From positions 38,257,514 to 38,321,513 of the forward strand of contig OY829537.1 in the NCBI GenBank assembly GCA_963691705.1: a stretch of DNA of 64,000 nucleotides. Direction: 5' to 3'. This document shows, one piece after another, positions 20,561 to 32,340 of the stretch. Below the pieces are notes generated by a model. It saw nothing but the letters and a program-made list of their open reading frames with translations. It was not told the DNA's origin and did no database searches. The stretch's first letter is position 1. Every line of letters starts with the position of its first letter. The position numbers and the translations under genes are program-made. This stretch comes from Viola odorata (Eukaryota > Streptophyta > Magnoliopsida > Malpighiales > Violaceae).

Positions 20561-21309
20561 GCAATCTAAGAAGAGAGACAAAAACACATCACTCACAGCT
20601 TTGTGTTCGAGTACCTTGAGAAAAAGTAAAAAATCATCTGAAGTTAGGGTTTCTGAGAAAGCCCATTTGCTCCCTTTTTCACCAGAATTGATCCACTTAT
20701 AACCAACAGATTCCATTTTTAGGTGTTCTGCGAAGTCTGATTAGACTGGTATTGAAGCTGCTTGATTTTCAGGTCCAATTATTATATGGCTTCAACATCT
20801 TCTGGTAAGTTTGTTAGCTTGTGTTTGTTGCTTTAATTAAGTTTTGCTAACTGAGAAAATGCGGTTGGACGCTTCGGCTCATCTTGAGCTGGACATGAAC
20901 TTTGTTTGCGGTTTATTTTTCCTTTCTTTTTCGGTAAAGTGTGGCATGTTTTTGTTCCTTGCTGAGAAAATGTGACAAAAGTTTCTCTCTACCTTGTTCT
21001 GGTAGCTGTGAGAATGCGAGACAGAAGTGTAGCATGGAGGATGGGGACCTAGATTTTGTGTTGTTTGAGGTGGGCTTTGCTCAACTGAGCTCTGTAGCAC
21101 TATTCAACTTACTGATGGGTGTGTTTGTATTTGTTCTACCCTTGAGAAATATTTGATCCTTGGTTTGTACCTAAGATCATAAGAGAAAAGTGGTGGCTTG
21201 CTGATATTTATTGTTTTATTGATATGGAAAATAAAATGGGAATTTGATGCTTCTTATGCTTGTTATTTTGTTGGTGAAAACCTCAAGTGAAAGTGACAAA
21301 GCTGTTTGG

Positions 21310-21561
21310 TTGATACCATGTATGATTGATGTGTTAGTTAGGCATATGAGTGGGTTGCACACTTGCTCTATGTTTCAGGTTTATAGGCTATCACAAGAGC
21401 TAAGGATCTTTTTAAAATTATTTAGATTTCAGTTGGTTGATTCTTGTATGATTGATGTGTTGGTTTCGCATGCAAAGAGGTTGCAAACTTGCTCCACATT
21501 ACAGGTTTATAGGCTATCACAAGTGAGAAGAAGGATCTGTGTATAATTGCTTAGGTTTCGG
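21310..21561. repeat. Diverged ~125-bp tandem duplication in the leader region
   Basis: GTATGATTGATGTGTT..., GGTTGCA.ACTTGCTC and AGGTTTATAGGCTATCACAA occur in the same order in two adjacent copies (from about 21318 and 21446). The copies have drifted. The duplication lies in a predicted leader intron. Confidence 0.7.
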
Positions 21562-22104
21562 TGTGTAAAAGAGCAAGTTAGCCTAATATTATCTTTCAGT
21601 CTCTTCTTCCATTTATGTCACTAGGTGTCCGGAGAAAGTGAACCTCTGGTTGGAAAATGCCTGACTGGTGAGTACTTTTTCACCAATAGGGGCTTAGTAA
21701 AGGCATTGGTCCACAATTATGCCTTATGATGGTGTGGGATTCTCTCATGTTCCAATTATGTCCTTTTAGGGGTAGATTTCTGACAATGCTGTGCCTGTGC
21801 TACATTTTTCTTTTCAATATAGCTCTGGATCATGTGTTTAATTTAAAACTCTTTGCATCAATTTGATTATAATTGATATTTTGTGTTCTGTCTTGAGTGT
21901 GCTTGCTATGCACTTCTTTACATTTGTTCTTGTCCTGACAAACCAAAGCTTTTGGCAAGTCTTAATTATTTGTCTTTGTTATGTTGTTGAATTTTCTTAG
22001 TTCTTCTAATTGGTGCAGGTAATCTAGCTTGCTGCTGCATTTCTGCTGGGACGTTTTTGCATCTATAGTTTGTTGCAGTATAAGTTCCCCTTTTTTGAAA
22101 CTCG

Positions 22105-22122
22105 ATGGTGCCAGAAGGCTAG
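22105..22122 (+). promoter_or_regulatory. Five-codon upstream ORF
   Basis: ATGGTGCCAGAAGGCTAG lies 7 bases before the main ATG (22130) in the same exon. Such a short reading frame so close to the start could lower or tune initiation at the main ATG. Its effect is inference. Confidence 0.45.
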
Positions 22123-22129
22123 TAGAGCT

Positions 22130-24358
22130 ATGGATTGTCTTCTGACTGCTAGCCGACTCAAGGGTATGAAATTATAATTCATTAAATAAGTCCTGAATGC
22201 CATGTTCTTCCTCCTTCTCTCTCTCTTTCATATGTTTGCCCCCTTGTCATGTCCCTGTTATCTTTACATATTTTCTTTAGGATGAGCTATATTGATACTG
22301 GTATCTCGCTTATACCTGATTGCAGGGTTACTGTTCCAACAGCTTTTGTTATTCATCATTTGGTTATCCAGCTTCCAAGATGTTGTGGCATTGGAGACCC
22401 TGGTTGAGTCTAATCGCATTTCATCGACATCAGTACTAGCTACTCCACCTACTACCGGACTTTTTCAGCCCATTGAAATATCACCTGCCGTCTTCCCACA
22501 TTACCCTGATCCCAGTGAATCTTTTCCACCTATGTACCCAACTTTCCCTACCACATATGAACCAAATCTAACTGGACGATGCCCTGTAAATTTCTCTGTC
22601 GTGTCAAACATAATGGACAAAACTGCAGCTGATTGCTCTCAGCCCCTGGCGGCCCTTGTGGGGAATGTAATATGTTGTCCACAGCTTGGTGGTTTCCTTC
22701 ATGTCTTCCAGGGTTATTACAGTGTCAACTCTGATAAGTTGGTTCTGGGGGATGCGGTTGCTAATGACTGTTTTTCAGATATCATTAGTATTTTAACCAG
22801 TAGAGGGGCCAATACCACCATACCTACACTTTGCTCTGTCAAGCCATCAAATCTTACAGGTGGGTCTTGTCCGGTGAAGGATGTCATTGGCTTTGAGAAA
22901 TTAGTAAATGCTAGCAAATTACTGGAGGCATGCAGTGTCGTTGATCCTATGAAAGAGTGTTGTAGACCAATTTGCCAACCTGCACTTATGGAAGCAGCTC
23001 TTCAGATTTCTGGAGCGCGATCAACAATTGATGAGAACAAAGATTTAGTGGCCGGGCCAAATCATATTGATGCTATTAGTGATTGTAAAGGGGTTGTCTA
23101 TTCATACCTTTCTCGGAAACTCTCAGCAGATGCTGCAAATTTTGCTTTCCGTAGATTATCTGCCTGCAAAGTCAACAAGGGTACTCTATCAATCCTCTAT
23201 AGTCTGTTGATCCCCACTTTTCCACTGGACTTGTTGCATTCTTTACTTGCATGTGCTTGTGGGCTATTTGAATTTAAGATGTTTGTCTTTGGTCAAAATT
23301 TGGAAGTTCTCATTTTTAGATTTTTTTGACTTATTTGTTTGTTGGTACATGTTATCTGCAGTTTGTCCTTTGAATTTCACGCAGCCATCTGAGGTGATCA
23401 AAGCATGCCGCAACATAGCTGCTCCTAGTCCTTCTTGTTGTAGCTCATTAAACACTTATATTGCTGGAATACAAAACCAAATGTTAATTACAAACAAACA
23501 AGCAATAATTTGTGCGACAGTGTTTGGTTCCATGCTACGCAAAGGTGGGGTCATGACAAACGTGTATGAGCTTTGTGACATTGACTTGAAAGATTTTAGC
23601 ATCCAAGGTATATTTTCTTGCTATTTGGCTTCCTGGAATTGCTTGCTCTGATTGTATACTTTGTTTCATCCGACATTAAAATTCTGTTTTCTGCCTTTTC
23701 TACTTGGATGGATGCTGGTGAAGCTTATGGACAACAGGGTACGTATTTTCCTTTTTCTTTCACTTGCACTTTGCGCATGCAATGACAGGAAGAGCATGCC
23801 TAAGTTTGGGTTCAAATGCAGGGTGTCTTCTCCGAAGCTTGCCTGCAGATGTTATATTGGACAACTCTACAGGATTCAGCTTTACATGTGACTTGACTGA
23901 CAATATTGCGGCTCCATGGCCTTCATCATCGTCCATATCATCCATCTCTCTTTGTGCTCCAGGTAACCATTCAGGAGAGACTCATTGAAGTAATATAAGA
24001 GATGCGACGTATCATTTAATTTTAGCATTATATCCTAACGAATACCACCCGCTCTTGCATGTGCAGAGATGTCCTTGCCTGCTTTACCTACATCGCAAAC
24101 CTTAAAAAACCATGGTACATTCTGTTGCTCTTTCTAGCTTGTGTTGAGTGATCAGTCACTTACATATCATTTGTTAAACAAAGGCAAAGCATTGATGCAC
24201 GAGTCATTCTGTGATGGCTGGCTTTAAACTTGTTCTTTCCTGACGTTCTTGTGTGATGCCACCATGCAGGCAATCGTGCAGGAGGTGGTGGTGGTGGTGG
24301 ATTCGAGTTAATGGTACCAATTTTTTCATTTATTTTTTTCAGCGCATTGTCGTACTGA
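22130..24358 (+). CDS. GPI-anchored Cys-rich extracellular protein, At1g61900-like, 7 coding exons
   Basis: Coding exons are 22130-22163, 22326-23180, 23362-23607, 23724-23738, 23822-23962, 24067-24114 and 24270-24358. All junctions are GT-AG, all introns are phase 1, and the product is 475 aa. Residues 1-35 (SRLKGLLFQQLLLFIIWLSS) form a signal peptide. The body has two Cys-rich modules (GRCPVNFSVV...CCPQ, and VCPLNFTQPS...CCSS) with many N-glycosylation sites such as NLT, NFS and NTT. The last exon gives a Gly run, a short spacer and a hydrophobic tail (LMVPIFSFIFFSALSY), the pattern of a GPI-attachment signal. This matches the family of uncharacterised GPI-anchored protein At1g61900. It is expected at the outer face of the plasma membrane; its molecular role is not known. 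The start was chosen because it gives the signal peptide in frame with exon 2. The frame is intact throughout. Confidence 0.9.
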
Positions 24359-24722
24359 TGAGATTAGTAAAGGGTTGGACTGGTTTGAGTTAGGCGCCCT
24401 TCGAAAATTAACCTCTGTGAAATTCTTACGTGTATATTTCAAGTAGCCTCTTTCATGTATAGCAAGCCTTTTGTCTTTAATCTTCATTCCCTTGCTTTTT
24501 CCTTCTAAGTGTGGTGTGTGTTTTTATCTAATATTTAACAGAGCAGAGCTTTCTTTTAACGATGTTTCCTCTAGTAACTGGATCCATGTCTTGTCAAGAT
24601 GTGTCCATTGCCTTTATACTTGGTTGGCCGTGCATAAAGGCCATTTAACTTAAGGGGAGAGAAATTAAAATATTGATCTAATAAGGTAAACATTATGCAA
24701 CCCTAATGAGAGCTATGAATTA
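24359..24722. other. 3' flank of the GPI-anchored protein gene
   Basis: Probable 3' UTR followed by intergenic sequence. No further gene is visible. The hAT-like element inserted about 370 bp after the stop codon. Confidence 0.5.
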
Positions 24723-24730
24723 GGGGAAAT

Positions 24731-25685
24731 TAGGACTGTCAACCAGGCCCGAGACCCGAAGACCCGGCTCGAGACCAGGGATTTTTCCCGGGACCGGGAC
24801 CGGGTTTTTGGTCCCGAATTGTGTCCGGGTCGGGTCTGATCGGCGGATCTCGGGTCTGACCCGGGAAGTGATAACCCTTCTGCCCAACCAAACCCTAAAA
24901 CTAAATAAAATACATCATCTTCTTCCTCTAAATCAAGTAGCCAGCCATCCCAACACAAACACTGCCCCATTCTTCCTCCATATGTCGCCGACCACCTTAC
25001 AAATCTAGTCGCCGACCACCTTACAAATCCACATACAAAGCAAACCCAACCTCTTACATATCATCATACCCAATACAAATCAAACCCAATCCGTTTATCT
25101 CCTCCTCTAATCTGAAATAGCCCTGCAAATCAAACAACAAGCACGACAGCAGACCAAACAACAAGCAAGAAAAGAAACAGAGAAGAGAAAACAGAAAAGT
25201 CAGAGAGAGGAAATATTGATGTAGGAATGAGGATAATTACTCTGTTTTTTGTACTTGCGTCGCTGCCGGAGTTGGAGGAGGGAGGGCGCGGTGCTGTGGC
25301 GGCTATTGGTCAGTGATGGTGGTAATGACAGTGATGACGGTGGTGGTGATTGAGCGAGAGATGGAGTGAATTTGAGGATGGGAGGTAGTGATTGAGGTGT
25401 GGTGGTGATAGGTTTGGTGTGCCTGCGTTTTAGAGGAAGAGAAGATGATGTTTAGTATTTATTTTTAGGGTTTAGTTGGTGTTTTGTTTTGAAAAAAAAA
25501 TTTAAAAAAAGAAAATTCCGGGTCCGGGTCTGGTCCCGGTCCCAGACCAGACCCACTGGGCCGGGACCGGGACCAAAAATCTGGACCCGTTTTTTATCGG
25601 GTCGGGTCCAGTCCCGGTCCCGAATGTCTCGGGTCTGGCCGGGCCGGACCGGGTCCGGACCCGCGGACCCGAATTGACAACCCTA
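24731..25685. mobile_element. hAT-like non-autonomous element with 8-bp target duplication and GGGACCGGG subterminal repeats
   Basis: The ends TAGGACTGTCAA and TTGACAACCCTA are inverted repeats. The flanks are GGGGAAAT (24723-24730) and AGGGAAAT (25686-25693), an 8-bp target duplication with one change, as expected for hAT elements. Within about 150 bp of each end are dense CGGGACCGGGACCGGG / CCCGGTCCCGG repeats in opposite orientation, which could fold into a strong hairpin. The middle (24890-25480) is unrelated sequence without a transposase. The total length is 955 bp. Confidence 0.8.
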
Positions 25686-25693
25686 AGGGAAAT

Positions 25694-26528
25694 GATTAAT
25701 CTTAAATTTCTACCAATGGTTAAAAAAGAAAGAAATGGCTTATCAAAAAACAAGAAAAAAAAAAAGGGAAACAAGTGATCTTTATAAATTCATGTGTTGA
25801 GATGAATATAGAAGATGAGTAACATAGTTTCACTAATTGCAATTAGCTCTCTTAAAGTTAATGGAGGTGCTTAATTAAAATTGTTAAGAAACTTATTTAT
25901 GTTATTAATTTGATGTATGTGTCTACTTACAATTACGATCAGTAGAGAGTTGTTCTAGTTTAATTAGAAGCCTGAGAGCTTTACCGCCCTTTCGAGTCTT
26001 ACCGGACTTGAGTCTAAAGTAATTATATTCAATATGGTAAGCGGATTATCGAATGGTTTTAAAAATAAATAAATAAATTAATGTATATATATATATATAT
26101 TAAATAAAATAACTATAATTAACAAATTTTTTATCATGTCAGTTATATTGTTAACTATTGGAGTGGTGCTTATGTCACCAATTCTTATAAATGCAATTAT
26201 TGGTGGAGATATTTCAGAACTACTTAAATATTTCAATCTTTTAAAAAATTATGGAATAAATATTTATGAATCAACGTTTATGTTTAATAATACGTTACTC
26301 ATAAATATTGCTGTCAATTCACAGCTTTTGCAAGTCTTTCATATTACTAGTGTATATAAGAAGAAGTTCATTAACATCTAGAAAAATGGTAACCAGTTAT
26401 TTGACAAATGCAAGCGGATCTGTGTGGAAGGGTGCAATTGCATGGCCAAAAGAAAAAGTTACTTAATTATATATATTTGTGACACCATTAAAAAAATCAT
26501 TATAATGAATAATTACATAAGTTTAGTA
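25694..26528. other. AT-rich intergenic sequence
   Basis: It includes a short (AT)n run near 26083-26100. An 81-codon AT-rich frame at 26136-26381 has no recognisable domain and is probably chance. Confidence 0.45.
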
Positions 26529-26789
26529 CTCCCTCCGTATTTCAATAATTGACTTTTTAAAATAATAAACAAATTTTAAAAAGTGATTTTTGGACTACAT
26601 TTTTTTAACTGTAGTTTACAATTTGCTCATTTTTTATAATATAATTACAATAATACCGTTGTACCAAATTAATTGGTTAGGCCAAAAAATTAAAACAAAG
26701 GACATGAGCAGTAATTATGACTCAAAATGACAGTTAATTTAGACTACGTTTTCAATAGAAAAACGATAATTATTGAAGTACGGAGGAAG
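26529..26789. mobile_element. Stowaway-type MITE, TA target duplication
   Basis: The left end CTCCCTCCGTATTTCAATAA and the right end (complement ...TTGAAGTACGGAGGAAG) are the Stowaway terminal repeats. TA flanks both sides (26527-26528 and 26790-26791). The element is 261 bp, AT-rich and non-coding. It would be moved by a mariner-like transposase encoded elsewhere. Confidence 0.85.
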
Positions 26790-26885
26790 TACCTCAATAA
26801 TAAAAAAAAACAACCTCTTTTTTTTTTACTCTTTAAAATTTAATTCAGGAAGAGTCTAATATATCAGAGTTAAACTAATCAAAGT

Positions 26886-27000
26886 TATTAATCAAATTGA
26901 GGGGATTTCTTTAGGCTCGAATTTCTCTTAATTTTATATTATATACTAATAAGACAGGTTATTGATCAAATTGAGGGGATTTCTTTAGGCTCGATTTCCA
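26886..27000. repeat. Direct duplication of ~41 bp with a 74-bp period
   Basis: TTATTRATCAAATTGAGGGG followed by ATTTCTTTAGGCTCGA occurs near 26886 and again near 26959 with only one or two changes. No terminal inverted repeats were seen, so it looks like a local duplication. Confidence 0.75.
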
Positions 27001-27541
27001 GGATTGGATGGGAGCTAATTTATTGGGACAATTCAAAGGTGTTGGTCAAATTGAGTGGCTGGTGCTCCTCGGTTTACTGGTTGGTGGAACTGGCATTGGC
27101 TGAATGATCACGTGTTAACAACAGCTGAGCTTGAGCGAAACTTTTTATGTGGTCAATTAGATAATTTTTTAGTGGAAAGATATGAAAAAATTAATTAATG
27201 GAAAAAAGGAAAAGAATTTTAAAGTCTATTATGTGAAAATTCAACTTTAAAGACATTATAGGATAATAGGAAGTTTAATGGGTAAATATGAATGATTAGT
27301 ATAAAGAATACAACTTTAAAAATAATTATATAAAGGAGCGAATATGAAGGATCTATATAAAAAGAATAAAAATTTAGGAACTATTATGGGAGAATTGATT
27401 TTTTTTTAAGCGGTATGGGGTGGGGGCATGCCCCCCTCTAGTCTACCTATAGCTCCGCCCTAGTGTTTAATCAACCCAACAATACACTTGGCTCAAAGCT
27501 TTCTATAGTGAAGTGTATAACTAATGTGTCCTTGACCGCTT
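27001..27541. other. Intergenic sequence, possible transposon end
   Basis: Near 27400-27465 a GGGGTGGGGGCATGCCCCCCTC stretch precedes CTATAGCTCCGCCCTAGTG, resembling the edge of a plant DNA transposon. I could not find the partner end. No gene is visible. Confidence 0.35.
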
Positions 27542-28400
27542 TTGTCAATTATTATCAAGTGCAATATAACATTCAGGTACCACATGAGATTTGGGTGGGT
27601 TGGTGATATGATCACGGATGCGTCACTTTCAGCCTCTCAGCCGCAAGACCCAAACTTGCAAAGCAAGCAAGTGTCAGCATCCGTTAATAGGGTTGTCGAG
27701 AATACTCGAGCTACTGGGATATGTGATAACCCTAGGGAACCTACTGGTTTTGGAAGCTACCGGTAACCTATCCGGTCCAAACAGACAGGCTTATGGAAGT
27801 CAGCCTCCCGAAGAACGATCAAGGCTTAGACCACCCCCATGGCCTAACTATCCGAGCCGTCAGCTGAGCCAACAGTTACCAAAAGACCAAAGGGAATCTA
27901 ACGGGAAAGCCTTGAGGGAAACCTTACTAGTAACCTTAGAGGGAGATACCGTAATGCATTTACCGGTAACCTTGGTGGAAAATGCCGAGATTCCCCACCC
28001 GACTATACATAAGCCTAGTCTTAGGCCTGATACGATCCGGCCACCTACATGGTCGAGCTTTCCAGACACCAGCCCTAACGGGAAGCTATCGGGAACTGAT
28101 AGCTGACTGCAATTTTGAAGATTTCCCTTTACTTCTTTTATTTATTTTATAAGGACAAACTTATCTATAAACACCCTTATTCTTTTAACTAGTATAAATA
28201 GCGTCATACATTGTACGTAATGGGCAGCTTGGATTATATGTGAATTTGTTAAAGTTGAGAATACTTGATCCTATTCACCTAAGCTCCTTTGGCTCTTACT
28301 TGGGTTCAGATTACCTTGGTTTGATTTAAGTAAAAACAGCAACAATCCAACATCGTTTAATCATCCATAGAACCGAGTCTCACTCTTTGGCCCTCAACTT
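27542..28400 (+). mobile_element. Unclassified LTR-like remnant with overlapping open frames
   Basis: Two overlapping plus-strand frames (27542-27766 and 27618-28106) have Pro/Gln/Ser-rich products without a domain I recognise. GGTAAC/GTTACC motifs recur, as they do at 17860-18040. A TATA box (agtataaatagcg) lies near 28193, followed by a leader-like stretch. This layout resembles the 3' end of a retrotransposon plus LTR, but neither ends nor target duplication were found. Confidence 0.35.
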
Positions 28401-29599
28401 ATATCTTGATTAAACAATACATTTGTGTAACCCGTTGTTACTTCCTTTTGTGTGAGCAATTGAATCCAAAATTTAGTGTTTTCTTGGACAACTTGCCCGT
28501 GTTCAAAACCGTTCATCAAGCGATCCTCAAGTTCAATCATTCATTTGTTCAACCCTTCATCTCCTGTCCAATCGCCTTCTTAATCCATGTATTTGTTTCT
28601 AATTTCATTCCGCTGCGTGTCTTCCTCCATTCGTCAATTTTCCTACTATTTTCCTTGTGTTTGTTGTGTCGCAAACTCAGAGCTAGATCCATCCCATTGT
28701 CGCATACGTTCCTGCTTTTGTTAAAGAAGGTCGTGAACACATCAGGTGGTAGCGGATCTTCTAGGCTTTTGAGTTTGTATATCTGTGTTTGTTTGTGTTG
28801 TTGTTTCTTTCTATTGTGTCGTCGTTTTCCATTTTTGTGTTATTATCGTAGTTATTGTTGTTGTTGAATTTTATGTCTGAAAATTCATCTTTATTTCATT
28901 TTTGTGTTCTTGAGTGTTCTTCATGTGTTCATCCTGTTCTTGAGTTTTTTTCTTATTTTGATCCATTTTGTTTGAGTCAATATAGTAAAGTGTGTTTATT
29001 CCTTTTATTTACTTTTATTCTTTTAAAATAGGAGAAACACATGACAAGACACCCACCCCTCTTGTCCTTGCCTAAAAATTGGATAGTGGCAACAACCTCC
29101 CTAAAAACCCGCGAATACATATACTCTCCCTCTTAGCTGGAGAAAGTTGTAGCCTATACACTCAAAAGGTCCACTTATAGTTGTCAATTCAGTCGGCTAC
29201 AACAGCCTTAAGCCATATAAAAAGAATAAACATAAGAGACCAGATACATTACCGTTGCCAACTAAAAGGTGAAAGTGAGAACCCAAGTCTATATAGTTTC
29301 TGATATATCACCTTTACTAATAACCCATCTTACAGTCTTTGTTTCTTCTTCCAAAGTCTTAGGTCCTTTGAGTCGGTCTTGAGTCCAGTCGGGCTTGAGT
29401 CTTTTGAGTCTTTACTCCGTTGATTCATCTTTTGTCTTCTTCTAGTAACTAACGGTATACCAATAGTTACCGTCTCTTTGAGTCTTCCCATTTCTTTCTT
29501 AGTGTCTGTCTTGAAATTTCTCGGGTTTTGTCTTCTTACGATTGATTACTTGAGATTACCTGCTTAACTGCTTGTAGGCGCACAGAGTTGATTGCAAGA
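28401..29599. other. Sequence of probable retroelement origin, no gene recognised
   Basis: A 153-codon frame at 28406-28867 is Cys/Leu/Phe-rich through T-rich DNA and has no domain. GAGTC-rich sequence lies at 29360-29420. The stretch ends abruptly at the Athila LTR (29600). Confidence 0.4.
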
Positions 29600-31210
29600 T
29601 GATCGCATATTTTTATTGTAGGTTTTTCCCTCTTATTTCGGCCTTTTCGAGGGCATGATACTTCTGATTTGCCCATTTTCCCCATCTTTTTTGCAGATCA
29701 GTGCCTAAAGGGAGAAAAGAGCGAAAACGAGCATTTTTGGAAGGATTTCTAGAGTTTTATAGATCGAGGCCTAGAAGAGCAGAAGTCATCGAGCCCGCGA
29801 TGCTAACCAGACCAGTGAGCAGTCTTGTGCCCTCGACTTACCTGTATCAGATCAAAGATCAGGAGCCAAAGAAAGGAATCCCTAAGGACTCGCAAGGAAT
29901 CCCAAGCATTTCTAGAAGGTATCAGGCACTTTCAGAAGATTCCAGAATATCCCTTACTAAGGGCGTGTCCCCCTTGTGTGCTGGCGCCCTCCCAAGCGCT
30001 GACACCCTCTCTCCTTTAGCTATATTTTATCCCCTAGCTAGTTTTTATTCTATATAAGCTTAGCTTTAGGGTTTTTGTAAAATAGGGGCCTAACCTAAGA
30101 CATTAAAAACATCACTCTTTCTTTTACCCTAATTTTAAGGGATCTTATTCTCTTGATATTTGGAGCAACCGCCAGTTTTGTAAAGGAGTAAGTTTTTCTC
30201 CTTTGATTAATTAAATCATCTATCGGTTTCTTCTAATCTCTTTCTTTACCTTTTATTGCATGCTTATTATTATCTACTGTTCATATTTTGTTATGAGTAT
30301 CTAAATCCCATCTTCTTAGTAAAGGGTGTTTCAAGGGTTGTAAGGTTTGGTTAGGAGGCCTAATGCATGCTTAATATATTCTCTTGTCGCATTCAATTGT
30401 TTATCATTTTAATCCCATGCTCGTTTAGAACTGTTGAGGGCCTGATCAACTGTCAATATTTCTGCATGAGTAATGTCATTCTCTTGGTTATAACTGACGT
30501 GAATCCTTGAGTTAGAGTAAACACCTAGTGGAGACATCGCAAGAGGTCTTTCGTCTAGGGGTAAATGATTGTTTAGGTTATGTGATGCGAGCTTGACAAA
30601 CTGAGATGTCACGCCCTAGATTTGTCTTGCCTCTACTTCATAGGCGTTTTGAGTAATGCCTCCCCGCATTCGTGCTTGGGAGGACGGCGAAACGTCAAGG
30701 CCACCTCATATGTGGAAACGTGGCGTGGCTTCTACCTACGAAGGTGAGTAGGGGGCCTATGTGGAAACATGTCCCCTATAGCAAGTCTGTGCATGTGTTT
30801 GGAATATTTTTGTAACCATGATTAACTGACCTAGAATGCAACCCACGAACACCTTTTGCTAAGATTTCTTCTCATCGTATTAATATCTCTTTTACTGCTT
30901 TCATTGTTTCGTGCCCCCGAATTGCTTTTCTTGTCTTACCCTCGATTGTATTTTACTTTCATGACCTGGATAATTACTTTAACTTTCTGTCTTGTTAGCT
31001 ACTACATCTGCGTTGATTAATCCGTTAATCAACATAACCCCCCCCCCCAATGTTACCTGTTCGTATTCTGTTGCATTTGTTCCCTGTCATACGTCTAAAT
31101 TAACTTGTTATTCCTTCAATCTCTGCGGTTCGACCCTGTCTTGCCCTTTACGCATTTATTTATGCATCTAGGCATTAGGAAAAATATTAAGTATATTTGA
31201 GTGACGATCA
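29600..31210 (+). repeat. Athila 5' LTR
   Basis: 1611 bp, bounded by TGATCG and CGATCA. The promoter-like tctatataagctta lies near 30051. A polyC run (ccccccccc) near 31041 is longer than in the 3' copy. The two LTRs differ by scattered substitutions and small indels, which shows the insertion is not recent. Confidence 0.9.
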
Positions 31211-31215
31211 AATTT

Positions 31216-31233
31216 TGGCGCCGTTGCCGGGGA
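31216..31233 (+). other. Primer-binding site for tRNA-Asp
   Basis: TGGCGCCGTTGCCGGGGA, five bases after the LTR, is complementary to the 3' end of plant tRNA-Asp(GTC). Athila and related Ty3/gypsy lineages use this primer. Confidence 0.9.
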
Positions 31234-31265
31234 TTGAACGGTACTAATTTTGTTTCTATTCTTGT

Positions 31266-32340
31266 ATGACCATGAGATCTACTCCAGATCTACTCCCTCT
31301 AGATCTCGAATTTACCAGAACGGAAAGAGTACTTCGAAGGCAAGCCAGAGGTTCATCTAACCAGCGTAGAGTATTCCCTCATCCGGCCCTCGACGGACAT
31401 CCTTCCAATCCGGCCGACCAAGACCGTCAGTTTTTCCTAGACCTAGCCTACCTCCCTCGTGATCTCGAAAACCCAGTAGCAGCCCATTTCGATTTCCCAG
31501 AAATGGAAGACCATGACAACCAAGTGCGTCATGAGAACCAACCACCTCCTCCTCCTCTGAATCAACAAACCATCGACAACTTCAATGCAACCATCGACAT
31601 GTCGAGTAGTTGCATTGACTGGCCTGCCGTCCCTCATGACTGGACCCTGAAGTCAGCCGTTCTGCATCACCTCCCAACCTTTCGAGGGGTTGCCAAGGAA
31701 AATGCTCTTCGCCACCTTCAACAATTCCATTCTATCTGCGAGGCCATGAAACCTCCTAATGTCGGCATAGAGCAATCCAAGTTGTGCACCTTTCAGTGGT
31801 CTCTTAAGGATGATGGCCTCGACTGGTATTATGACCTTCCTTCTAGATCCATTCGCTCTTAGGCAGAAATGTCTAAAATCTTCACTGAGAAGTATTATCC
31901 GACCTCGATTGCCAACACCACTCGCAAACAACTTGTCTCCATAGTCCAAAAGAAGGAAGAAGATCTAGCCCAGTATTATGAGAGATTCCACAAGATGCAA
32001 TCTTCGTGCCCTTCCTATAATCTTATAGAGCACGCCCTCGTTCAGTATTTTTGCGAAGGCTTAAAAGCCCATGACAGAGCCCTTCTCAACGCTGCAGCCA
32101 ACGGATCTCTAACTGCTCTCACTCCCGCCGCTGCCAAAGCAACTATAGAACTCATGGCCAAGAATGCCTCGTCTGATGCCACTAACAATGGAGGTCAAGA
32201 TGCCCAAGTGGCTGCCTTGCAGAATCAGCTAGCCTCTCTAATGGGGATGTTTCAGAATTTTATGACAGGGTAATCCACGCCTGTCAAGGCCTACCAAATC
32301 TGTAATTTTGCGGATCACCCCACTGATGCGTGCCCTCATA
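31266..32340 (+). pseudogene. Athila gag, interrupted
   Basis: A Pro/Arg-rich N-terminus is followed by the retrotransposon gag domain (HLPTFRGVAKENALRHLQQF, WSLKDDGLDWYYDLP, EKYYPTSIANTTRKQL, EEDLAQYYERFHKM). The frame has a TAG at 31860-31862, then continues to 32273. After another stop a zinc-knuckle relic (CNFADHPTDACP) follows near 32300. The product would form the virus-like particle and bind the genomic RNA; here it is broken at several points. Confidence 0.85.

Larger units (their letters stand above)
20561..22129 (+). promoter_or_regulatory. Probable promoter and multi-exon 5' leader of the GPI-anchored protein gene
   Basis: A TCTG|GTAAGT donor at 20804/20805 follows a pyrimidine-rich leader. 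CACTAG|G at 21624 and ACTG|GTGAGT near 21668 could bound a small second leader exon. TTGTTGCAG at 22078 is a good acceptor just before the start codon. An ATG at 20786 (MASTSS) would reach a stop soon after splicing, so it looks like an upstream ORF. A second upstream ORF of five codons lies at 22105-22122. These junctions are predicted by eye. Confidence 0.4.

Noticed and set aside
26136..26381. 81-codon AT-rich frame that looks membrane-like
   Set aside because: It lies in very AT-rich DNA where Ile/Leu/Asn frames arise by chance; no homologous domain or gene structure was recognised.
28406..28867. 153-codon Cys/Leu/Phe-rich frame
   Set aside because: It is driven by T-rich sequence, shows no known domain, and lies in a region of retroelement debris.
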